The notes beneath the pieces were generated by a model. It saw only the letters and a program-made list of their open reading frames with translations, did no database searches and had not been told where the DNA came from. DNA of 64,000 nucleotides from Ypsolopha sequella (taxonomy: Eukaryota > Arthropoda > Insecta > Lepidoptera > Ypsolophidae): the NCBI GenBank assembly GCA_934047225.1, contig OW203983.1, positions 3,038,001-3,102,000 of the forward strand. The letters are read 5' to 3'. Positions 53,903 to 64,000 of this stretch are shown here, one piece after another (position 1 is the stretch's first letter; the number at the start of each line of letters is the position of its first letter). The translations under genes and the position numbers were made by a program.

Positions 53903-56900
53903 GTTCAATAAGATCATTGATCAGTAGATCATGTGATACTCGTTCAATACGATCATTGATCAATAGAGCATGTGATACTCGTTCAATAAGATCATTGATC
54001 AGTAGAGCATGTGATACTCGTTCAATAAGATCATTGATCAGTAGATCATGTGATACTCGTTCAATACGATCATTGATCAATAGAGCATGTGATACTCGTT
54101 CAATAAGATCATTGATCAGTAGATCATGTGATACTCGTTCAATAAGATCATTGATCAGTAGAGCATGTGATACTCGTTCAATAAGATCATTGATCAGTAG
54201 AGCATGTGATACTCGTTCAATAAGATCATTGATCAGTAGAGCATGTGATACTCGTTCAATAAGATCATTGATCAATAGAGCATGTGATACTCGTTCAATA
54301 AGATCATTGATCAGTAGAGCATGTGATACTCGTTCAATAAGATCATTGATCAGTAGAGCATGTGATACTCGTTCAATAAGATCATTGATCAGTAGAGCAT
54401 GTGATACTCGTTCAATAAGATCATTGATCAGTAGAGCATGTGATACTCGTTCAATAAGATCATTGATCAGTAGAGCATGTGATACACGTTCAATAAGATC
54501 ATTGATCAGTATAGCATGTGATACTCGTTCAATAAGATCATTGATCAGTAGAGCATGTGATACTCGTTCAATAAGATCATTGATCAGTAGAGCATGTGAT
54601 ACTCGTTCAATAAGATCATTGATCAGTAGAGCATGTGATACTCGTTCAATAAGATCATTGATCAGTAGAGCATGTGATACACGTTCAATAAGATCATTGA
54701 TCAGTATAGCATGTGATACACGTTCAATAAGATCATTGATCAGTAGAGCATGTGATACTCGTTCAATAAGATCATTGATCAGTAGAGCATGTGATACACG
54801 TTCAATAAGATCATTGATCAGTAGAGCATGTGATACTCGTTCAATAAGATCATTGATCAGTAGAGCATGTGATACACGTTCAATAAGATCATTGATCAGT
54901 ATAGCATGTGATACACGTTCAATAAGATCATTGATCAATAGAGCATGTGATACACGTTCAATAAGATCATTGATCAATAGAGCATGTGATACACGTTCAA
55001 TAAGATCATTAATCAGTAGAGCATGTGATACACGTTCAATAAGATCATTAATCAGTAGAGCATGTGATACTCGTTCAATAAGATCATTGATCAGTAGAGC
55101 ATGTGATACACGTTCAATAAGATCATTGATCAATAGAGCATGTGATACACGTTCAATAAGATCATTAATCAGTAGAGCATGTGATACTCGTTCAATAAGA
55201 TCATTGATCAGTAGAGCATGTGATACACGTTCAATAAGATCATTAATCAGTAGAGCATGTGATACACGTTCAATAAGATCATTAATCAGTAGAGCATGTG
55301 ATACTCGTTCAATAAGATCATTGATCAATAGAGCATGTGATACACGTTCAATAAGATCATTAATCAGTAGAGCATGTGATACACGTTCAATAAGATCATT
55401 AATCAGTAGAGCATGTGATACTCGTTCAATAAGATCATTGATCAGTAGAGCATGTGATACTCGTTCAATAAGATCATTGATCAGTAGAGCATGTGATACT
55501 CGTTCAATAAGATCATTGATCAATAGAGCATGTGATACTCGTTCAATAAGATCATTAATCAGTAGAGCATGTGATACTCGTTCAATAAGATCATTGATCA
55601 GTAGAGCATGTGATACTCGTTCAATAAGATCATTGATCAGTAGAGCATGTGATACTCGTTCAATAAGATCATTGATCAATAGAGCATGTGATACTCGTTC
55701 AATAAGATCATTAATCAGTAGAGCATGTGATACTCGTTCAATACGATCATTGATCAATAGAGCATGTGATACTCGTTCAATAAGATCATTGATCAGTAGA
55801 GCATGTGATACTCGTTCAATAAGATCATTGATCAATAGAGCATGTGATACTCGTTCAATAAGATCATTAATCAGTAGAGCATGTGATACTCGTTCAATAA
55901 GATCATTGATCAGTAGAGCATGTGATACTCGTTCAATAAGATCATTGATCAGTAGAGCATGTGATACTCGTTCAATAAGATCATTGATCAATAGAGCATG
56001 TGATACTCGTTCAATAAGATCATTAATCAGTAGAGCATGTGATACTCGTTCAATACGATCATTGATCAATAGAGCATGTGATACTCGTTCAATAAGATCA
56101 TTGATCAGTAGAGCATGTGATACTCGTTCAATAAGATCATTGATCAGTAGAGCATGTGATACTCGTTCAATAAGATCATTGATCAATAGAGCATGTGATA
56201 CACGTTCAATAAGATCATTAATCAGTAGAGCATGTGATACTCGTTCAATAAGATCATTGATCAGTAGAGCATGTGATACTCGTTCAATAAGATCATTAAT
56301 CAGTAGAGCATGTGATACTCGTTCAATAAGATCATTGATCAGTAGAGCATGTGATACTCGTTCAATAAGATCATTGATCAGTAGAGCATGTGATACTCGT
56401 TCAATAAGATCATTGATCAATAGAGCATGTGATACTCGTTCAATAAGATCATTAATCAGTAGAGCATGTGATACTCGTTCAATAAGATCATTGATCAGTA
56501 GAGCATGTGATACTCGTTCAATAAGATCATTGATCAGTAGAGCATGTGATACTCGTTCAATAAGATCATTGATCAATAGAGCATGTGATACTCGTTCAAT
56601 AAGATCATTAATCAGTAGAGCATGTGATACTCGTTCAATAAGATCATTGATCAGTAGAGCATGTGATACTCGTTCAATAAGATCATTGATCAGTAGAGCA
56701 TGTGATACTCGTTCAATACGATCATTGATCAATAGAGCATGTGATACTCGTTCAATAAGATCATTGATCAGTAGAGCATGTGATACTCGTTCAATAAGAT
56801 CATTGATCAGTAGAGCATGTGATACTCGTTCAATAAGATCATTGATCAATAGAGCATGTGATACACGTTCAATATGATCATTAATCAGTAGAGCATGTGA

Positions 56901-59797
56901 TACTCGTTCAATAAGATCATTAATCAGTAGAGCATGTGATACACGTTCAATAAGATCATTGATCAGTAGAGCATGTGATACTCGTTCAATAAGATCATTG
57001 ATCAATAGAGCATGTGATACTCGTTCAATAAGATCATTAATCAGTAGAGCATGTGATACACGTTCAATAAGATCATTGATCAGTAGAGCATGTGATACTC
57101 GTTCAATAAGATCATTGATCAGTAGAGCATGTGATACTCGTTCAATAAGATCATTGATCAATAGAGCATGTGATACTCGTTCAATAAGATCATTAATCAG
57201 TAGAGCATGTGATACTCGTTCAATAAGATCATTGATCAGTAGAGCATGTGATACTCGTTCAATAAGATCATTAATCAGTAGAGCATGTGATACACGTTCA
57301 ATAAGATCATTGATCAGTATAGCATGTGATACTCGTTCAATAAGATCATTGATCAGTAGATCATGTGATACTCGTTCAATAAGATCATTGATCAGTAGAG
57401 CATGTGATACTCGTTCAATAAGATCATTAATCAGTAGAGCATGTGATACACGTTCAATAAGATCATTGATCAGTATAGCATGTGATACTCGTTCAATAAG
57501 ATCATTGATCAGTAGAGCATGTGATACACGTTCAATAAGATCATTGATCAGTATAGCATGTGATACTCGTTCAATAAGATCATTGATCAGTAGATCATGT
57601 GATACTCGTTCAATAAGATCATTGATCAGTAGAGCATGTGATACTCGTTCAATAAGATCATTGATCAGTAGAGCATGTGATACACGTTCAATAAGATCAT
57701 TGATCAGTATAGCATGTGATACTCGTTCAATAAGATCATTGATCAGTAGAGCATGTGATACACGTTCAATAAGATCATTGATCAGTATAGCATGTGATAC
57801 TCGTTCAATAAGATCATTAATCAGTAGAGCATGTGATACACGTTCAATAAGATCATTGATCAGTATAGCATGTGATACTCGTTCAATAAGATCATTGATC
57901 AGTAGAGCATGTGATACACGTTCAATAAGATCATTGATCAGTATAGCATGTGATACTCGTTCAATAAGATCATTGATCAGTAGAGCATGTGATACACGTT
58001 CAATAAGATCATTGATCAGTATAGCATGTGATACTCGTTCAATAAGATCATTGATCAGTAGAGCATGTGATACACGTTCAATAAGATCATTGATCAGTAT
58101 AGCATGTGATACTCGTTCAATAAGATCATTGATCAGTAGAGCATGTGATACACGTTCAATAAGATCATTGATCAGTATAGCATGTGATACTCGTTCAATA
58201 AGATCATTGATCAGTAGATCATGTGATACACGTTCAATAAGATCATTGATCAGTATAGCATGTGATACTCGTTCAATAAGATCATTGATCAGTAGATCAT
58301 GTGATACTCGTTCAATAAGATCATTGATCAGTAGAGCATGTGATACTCGTTCAATAAGATCATTGATCAGTAGAGCATGTGATACACGTTCAATAAGATC
58401 ATTGATCAGTATAGCATGTGATACTCGTTCAATAAGATCATTGATCAGTAGAGCATGTGATACACGTTCAATAAGATCATTGATCAGTATAGCATGTGAT
58501 ACTCGTTCAATAAGATCATTGATCAGTAGATCATGTGATACACGTTCAATAAGATCATTGATCAGTATAGCATGTGATACTCGTTCAATAAGATCATTGA
58601 TCAGTAGAGCATGTGATACACGTTCAATAAGATCATTGATCAGTATAGCATGTGATACTCGTTCAATAAGATCATTGATCAGTAGAGCATGTGATACACG
58701 TTCAATAAGATCATTGATCAGTAGAGCATGTGATACTCGTTCAATAAGATCATTGATCAGTATAGCATGTGATACTCGTTCAATAAGATCATTGATCAGT
58801 AGAGCATGTGATACACGTTCAATAAGATCATTGATCAGTAGATCATGTGATACTCGTTCAATAAGATCATTGATCAGTAGAGCATGTGATACACGTTCAA
58901 TAAGATCATTGATCAGTATAGCATGTGATACTCGTTCAATAAGATCATTGATCAGTAGAGCATGTGATACACGTTCAATAAGATCATTGATCAGTAGATC
59001 ATGTGATACTCGTTCAATAAGATCATTGATCAGTAGATCATGTGATACACGTTCAATAAGATCATTGATCAGTAGATCATGTGATACACGTTCAATAAGA
59101 TCATTGATCAGTAGATCATGTGATACTCGTTCAATAAGATCATTGATCAGTAGATCATGTGATACACGTTCAATAAGATCATTGATCAGTAGAGCATGTG
59201 ATACTCGTTCAATAAGATCATTGATCAGTAGAGCATGTGATACACGTTCAATAAGATCATTGATCAGTAGATCATGTGATACTCGTTCAATAAGATCATT
59301 GATCAGTAGATCATGTGATACACGTTCAATAAGATCATTGATCAGTAGAGCATGTGATACTCGTTCAATAAGATCATTGATCAGTAGAGCATGTGATACA
59401 CGTTCAATAAGATCATTGATCAGTATAGCATGTGATACACGTTCAATAAGATCATTGATCAGTAGATCATGTGATACTCGTTCATAAAGATCATTGATCA
59501 GTAGATCATGTGATACACGTTCAATAAGATCATTGATCAGTAGATCATGTGATACACGTTCAATAAGATCATTGATCAGTAGAGCATGTGATACTCGTTC
59601 AATAAGATCATTGATCAGTAGAGCATGTGATACTCGTTCAATAAGATCATTGATCAGTATAGCATGTGATACACGTTCAATAAGATCATTGATCAGTAGA
59701 GCATGTGATACTCGTTCAATAAGATCATTGATCAGTAGAGCATGTGATACACGTTCAATAAGATCATTGATCAGTAGAGCATGTGATACTCGTTCAT
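53903..59797. repeat. 39-bp minisatellite, about 151 units
   Basis: The unit starts GATCATTGATCAGTAGAGCA and continues TGTGATACTCGTTCAATAA. About 5.9 kb is filled with almost no indels. Variation is concentrated at a few sites: ATTGATC or ATTAATC, CAGT or CAAT, AGAGC or AGATC or ATAGC, ACTCG or ACACG, and AATAAG or rarer AATACG. Because 39 is divisible by 3 and two frames lack stops, very long open frames exist. On the minus strand one runs 59831 to 53871 with the period ERVSHALLINDLI. On the plus strand three frames have the period ISRACDTRSIRSL. I treat these as by-products. TGATCA and GATCATTGATC are internal palindromes. Confidence 0.97.
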
Positions 59798-60382
59798 CTG
59801 TCATTATCATACTTACATATGTGTATGTCACCTATAGATTTATTGAAGACTCATGTTTTGATTCGTACAAGGCGTATACCTGTATTTCTAATATTCTTAT
59901 TAATTTTTAATTCGTACCATTTTAGAAACGGCTATGTGAAAACTGTGTACCTGTTAAAATATGTTATTTAATCAAACTCTCTAATAAAGTTATTCTTTCT
60001 GTACTTTGTGGACTTATTTTATGACATGGTTTCACAGAAAACTCTTTCCCATACTACTCTGATTTCATGTATCTGGAATGTTGTCTATAATGCAAGGTAT
60101 ATAGGTAATAAAGTAATATAATTCTGTATAAAGGCAAAATACCTACCACTTATCACAAAATCTCCGAGAAACAAGCGTCTACAAATTTGAAATTTGGCTG
60201 GTAGATTAATTGTATAATGAGGGCAATGTTTTTTTTTTTTTACGAAGCGGATGCTTCTTTTTCTGCACCATGTATGGGACCATGTTAGACTAGGAGCGTA
60301 CCGTCGATAACCCTATGTATCGAGTAATAAGATGGGACCTATTTAGTTAGTTATGTAGAAGAAAAAACATCAAAATAAATAA
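59798..60382. other. Sequence right of the minisatellite, nothing recognised
   Basis: No supported gene. It contains a T13 run near 60229. Confidence 0.5.
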
Positions 60383-60459
60383 AGTTGGCTGCGCACAACC
60401 TGGAGCATTTTATTTTTGGTGACTGTACAAAAAGATCCAAGTTGCGCCCAGCCAAACCC
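60383..60459. repeat. Imperfect hairpin
   Basis: GTTGGCTGCGCACAACCTGG and, inverted, GTTTGGCTGGGCGCAACTTG flank a T-rich loop. A third related phrase, CTCCAGGTTGCGGTCAAAG, lies at 60691. Confidence 0.55.
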
Positions 60460-60671
60460 GTTTATTTTGGTGTAGTTTTTGTTTCTACACAACAACGAAT
60501 TGGTAACATGTTGCCGGAGACTATTTTGGATCGATTTTTTTCAAATAAACCGATCTTCGATAAAATCAGGCTGACTCACGTTAGTACCAACATAGGACGC
60601 GCAAACCTTATTTTTAAGCACCTTGTTACTTATAGATGTAATATTTTTATCAGAAAAACATTTTTTTTTTT

Positions 60672-60878
60672 TTGCTGACTTTACAAAATACTCCAGGTTG
60701 CGGTCAAAGTGCAGGACTTCAAGAAATAATAGGTTCCACTTGCATACTACCCTGTTACTCCATGCGGAAAGACTCCCAGTGCGGGAGGGACGGATTCTGG
60801 AAAAAGTCAAAATGTCAACTTATTTCACTAATTTTATTATTTAAAAAAAAGCAAAAGTGCTATAAAATTTCAGTTTAA
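60672..60878 (+). other. Unassigned Cys-rich open frame
   Basis: The frame reads through CGQSAGLQEIIGSTCILPCY and DSQCGRDGFWKKSKC, with six Cys in about 55 residues and above-background GC. A T-tract plus TTTACAAAATACTCCAG lies in front of it, as a splice acceptor could. No family is recognised. It could be an exon, a decayed gene or chance. Confidence 0.2.
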
Positions 60879-61358
60879 TAAAGTGTATACAGAATCAAAT
60901 CCATTAATAATATGAAAGGGTTTTTGCTCGAATAAACTTAAACCTCGACATGAAAACTTTTTTTAGAGCCATCTTTGGTATTTTATTTCTCAATATTGAA
61001 ATGACTTCTGAGATTCTGTTTCGATATGAGTGTGTATTATATTCAAGAAAGAAATACATTTTTTTTATGTAGGTAGTATTGCTAGATTCTTCAAACCAGG
61101 AAGAATAAATTATGGTTTTGCAGAAACTATCCTCTAAAGGCATTTTCGTATTTAACTTAACAAACATAATGCTTTGTCAGCGAAGTTCTTTTAAGAAACG
61201 AATTTGACTCAATTACATTGACTTGATATGCGCATTAAGGAAGGATAATTTGATTTTGAATTAGATATTATTACATACGTGTTTTAATAATTTATTATTT
61301 GTTGTAAGTTATTATCAATTATGGTAAATTATTGCTTATCACATCAAAATTAAAAAAA

Positions 61359-61625
61359 ATGACCCCGAAAAGAATGTCGCCATCAGGAATCAAGAAGTTT
61401 GAAATTTTATTCTTAATGCTTTTCTCTGTGATTGATATCAAATGTCACAACATGCAGTGCGTCTGGAACCGAAATATTAGAAATAGTACAAAGAATACCA
61501 AACATTTTTCTTCAGGCAAGATCCCTACAAAACGGGAATGATACAGTTTGGTTTGGTTTTATAATATGTGGTGCAACGGACGTGAATGTAAATCAGTTTT
61601 TTGCAAAATTTACTGGTCCAAATGG
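61359..61625 (+). other. Unassigned exon-like segment
   Basis: One frame starts MTPKRMSPSGIKKFEILFLM and goes on LFSVIDIKCHNMQC, which looks like a signal peptide. Another frame after a TTTTTCTTCAG acceptor-like site (about 61516) reads NDTVWFGFIICGATDVNVNQ and FFAKFTGPNG up to a GTAAGT donor at about 61625. No known family. Weak evidence for a host exon. Confidence 0.22.
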
Positions 61626-62989
61626 TAAGTTTCAAGGGTACTTATCTCCTGGTGGTAGGAGTGGTACCCGGGGGTAGCCCACCACTTTACCGCTACCCCG
61701 CTCCTCAAAGCTTGCGGCTACATTTTAAGTAAATCGCCACCAGCTTTTCAATGATAATGGTATAGATTCGGCATTTAACACGACTTAACTTATTTGACAG
61801 GACTAATTTTATTTTAAGCGTCCTGTCTTTTTCTTTCTTTATCGAAAAGATAAGGACAGAACGCTTAAGGTTTCTCCCAGTGCCAATGACCTTGAACTGA
61901 GTAACTTTATAACAATTTTAAACGGTAACTATAGCATTTTTTAATAGGAGAAAAATACATAGTAATCTACATGATACAAATGGTGATGTGGTTTTTTCTG
62001 AATTTTATTTTGATATACAGAAGTGAAGCAAGAAAATTCTAAGCTTTCCCTTATTTCTCGATTTTTGTCCACTTGTAATAATATTTGTTGACATTAATAT
62101 GAATGAATTTATGTTTTATTTTGCTTTATATTTATTTTTGTATTTAATAACATGTTTCTTTTTTATGTAATTTAATTTTTTTTTCTTTGTCATTATTTTT
62201 AATTTTATTTTGTATACCGTGTTTTAGTTAATAAGGATAATATTCAAATACAATGTTTATTGGTTAATGAATTAAATAAATGAAATGAAATGAATGAAAT
62301 ACAACTGCTACCGTTTTTATTGAAACAGTATAAAAATTTAGGGTGGGCATTAGAAATTCGCATCTCGAATTTGGGGTTGTTAGGGGTTGTTTTTTATAGG
62401 GGTTGGTTGCCTCTTCCAAATGACACCCCCCTCACCCCGCGGAGACGCGTAGTTTTTTTTAAATATAATTTTGAAGTTACGTGAAACGGAACGTCATTTT
62501 GCGTTCACGTGTGCATTTTTAAAGGGTTGGATTTAGTATCGTTTGGCAGTTGTATGGGGGTAAAAGTGGTTAAAGCTGGTAGAGGTGGGGTCCCCGATTA
62601 TAACGCTACCACACTTATTAAAAGGTAATGCACATTTTTCGAGAAATTTATAAAAATTGTTTCTTACCTCAAAGCAGGTAAAAGGCGAAAACGGAACGTT
62701 AAAATGGGCGTTTGACAACCAAATCTGCCCTAGTTTATTGTCTGTGGTGTAAAATATTGTGCAATATCGATGAAACGGAACGCAACAAAAAAAACTGCAT
62801 CATGTTACTGTCATTCGTAATTCGTTTATTGGTAATTTTGAATTGAATAAATAAAAAATGTATGAATATTTTGTTGCTTTATTTGTTTTTACCTAGAAAT
62901 TCTGCTCAAAAGGAGGTTAGTATACCCCCACTTCATAGTTAAAATAGGTTGAATCTGTTTCAAAACCGAATCAGAGCACCCCGACTCTA

Positions 62990-63235
62990 TACAGTCTTGT
63001 GGCTACTACCCCTAGAGTGTATATAAAAAGCCGAAGGCGCGAAGGGAGGGCAGCCCCCGCCCGCAGTAATAAAGCTTAGGCACCTGTGTGAGCCGTAGCG
63101 GCTGAGGCTGGTCGCCGAAGGCGACCAACAAGCCGAAGCTGCGGAGGTGAGCACGGGTGCCTGTGCTTTGTTACGCAAGGGCGAAGGGGCTGCACTTCCC
63201 GCAGCGCCGTAGCCGATGCAGAAGTGAATTTGTGA
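62990..63235. other. GC-rich island with hairpin
   Basis: About 250 bp of much higher GC than its surroundings, built from related words such as GCCGAAGGCGCGAAGGG, GCCGTAGCGGCTGAGGCTGG and GCCGAAGCTGCGGAGG. TGGTCGCCGAAGGCGACCA at 63109-63127 is a perfect 8-bp stem with a 3-base loop. No protein is recognised in any frame. Confidence 0.6.
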
Positions 63236-63394
63236 TATAAAAGCGACTTCAATATTGATAGGTTCAAATGGTTCAAAAATTGACTCTCAACTTTTCTCCC
63301 TTAATTCGACACTATTTTAGTCTAAATGATTGTTCGGAGGTGACTTAACCTCAAAACTTTGATCATGAATATCTCAGTAACTATGGGTTTCCGC

Positions 63395-63462
63395 GGGGGG
63401 GGAGTGGTACAGGGGGGTAAACCCCCCCTCCCCCTCCCCCCCCCCCCCCCTCCCCCCCAACC
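63395..63462. repeat. G-tract and long C-rich tract
   Basis: GCGGGGGGGGAGTGG is followed by ACAGGGGGGTAAACCCCCCC and then a run of mostly C for about 40 bases (63425-63459). The strand opposite the C-run is suited to G-quadruplex folding. Confidence 0.85.
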
Positions 63463-64000
63463 CTTAAATAAAGATGCGAATTTCAAATGCAACCCCAAAA
63501 TTTATAAACTTCAAGACAAAATAATATAAAATGATATGGTTTTCTCAGTACTTGGAAATTAATTTTATTTTAGATAAAATAAATTAAAAACACACTATTT
63601 TCGCACTTGTCAGCCGTAGCGACTGACGTAACAGCCATGTTGGAGTGCGAGCTGATAATCATTCTTCATTTTAATATGGTTTTGTTCGAAATTTCAACCA
63701 ACACGAATCGAGTTGCTAATTTTTTCAACGGAAATTAAGTTTAGTCCTGTCAAGTAAGCTACACCGAATCGGTACCAACGTCACAAACGTAGGTGGTGAG
63801 CCTTATCGCCGTACTTCGACCAACAGCTCGACGTGCCTTGCGAAGCACTCATGTCGAATACTATTAATGTGCACCGCTAGGATTTCTACCTCTGGGTTAA
63901 CATAAGTGAACTACACGGCAACATAGGCAGTCAACTCGGACGGACTAATATTAAATAATAATAAGTTGATTAAGCTGTGTTTGTATCGTATTTTAACTTC

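Larger units (their letters stand above)
61759..63776. mobile_element. Possible 2-kb element with ends related to the MITE at 47565
   Basis: The left end is GGTATAGATTCGGCATTTAA, then CTTATTTGACAGGACTAA. The right end, inverted, is GGTACCGATTCGGTGTAGC, then TACTTGACAGGACTAAACTT. The flanking trinucleotides AAT and AAC are not identical, so these may be two separate partial copies. Inside, a block at 62335-62400 (GAAATTCGCATCTCGAATTT) recurs inverted at 63470-63510. No transposase is visible. Confidence 0.4.

Noticed and set aside
53903..59797. CRISPR array
   Set aside because: There are no unique spacers; units are directly adjacent 39-mers in a eukaryotic genome.
53871..59831. A 1986-codon minus-strand frame and 986/842/138-codon plus-strand frames as giant repeat proteins
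   Set aside because: They arise automatically from a 39-bp satellite with stop-free frames on both strands. Variation changes amino acids freely and there is no promoter, intron or domain evidence.
63076..63276. Coding frames in the GC-rich island
   Set aside because: All frames in GC-rich DNA tend to be open; no protein family is recognised.

Overview
The window is eukaryotic, intron-rich, AT-rich DNA. It most likely comes from a moth or butterfly (Lepidoptera). The reasons are an insect-type TRPA1 ion channel gene, mariner transposases, RTE-, R1- and jockey-type LINEs, a BEL/Pao remnant, and several short interspersed repeats of a kind common in lepidopteran introns. No bacterial genes, operons or CRISPR arrays are present.

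The one host gene I can support is TrpA1 on the plus strand, from 13889 to the stop codon at 52350. I traced 20 constitutive or alternative coding positions (21 exons) with GT-AG junctions and continuous reading phase. They give about 1073 residues in the window: some 15 ankyrin-like repeats, a linker, six membrane segments with a pore loop, a TRP-type helix after S6 and a short coiled-coil C-terminus. The first coding exons are missing and probably lie upstream of base 1. Two adjacent exons (26593-26709 and 26771-26878) begin with the same IKY.F motif, have the same phases and join the same partners. They are an alternative pair in the linker between the ankyrin repeats and S1, a region where Drosophila TrpA1 is also alternatively spliced.

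Layout: 1-13.9 kb is a graveyard of transposons. It holds RTE fragments, a jockey-like RT, an R1-like RT-RNase H element at 8.27-10.48 kb, SINE-like repeats, and a striking inverted tandem-repeat structure at 5.3-7.75 kb. From 13.9 to 52.4 kb the TrpA1 exons sit among introns filled with hAT-type MITEs with target duplications, foldback elements, two mariners, LINE fragments and a Penelope-like fragment. From 53.9 to 59.8 kb there is one almost uninterrupted 39-bp minisatellite of about 151 units, open on both strands because 39 is a multiple of 3. From 59.8 to 64 kb there is no gene I can identify: hairpins, a possible 2-kb inverted-repeat element, a GC-rich island and a long C-rich tract.

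The window is not an operon or a multi-gene system. Its biology is one sensory channel gene whose splicing may be shaped by alternative exons and by transposons lying very close to splice sites. All exon borders are read by eye from splice motifs, reading phase and remembered family similarity. No alignment or transcript data were available.
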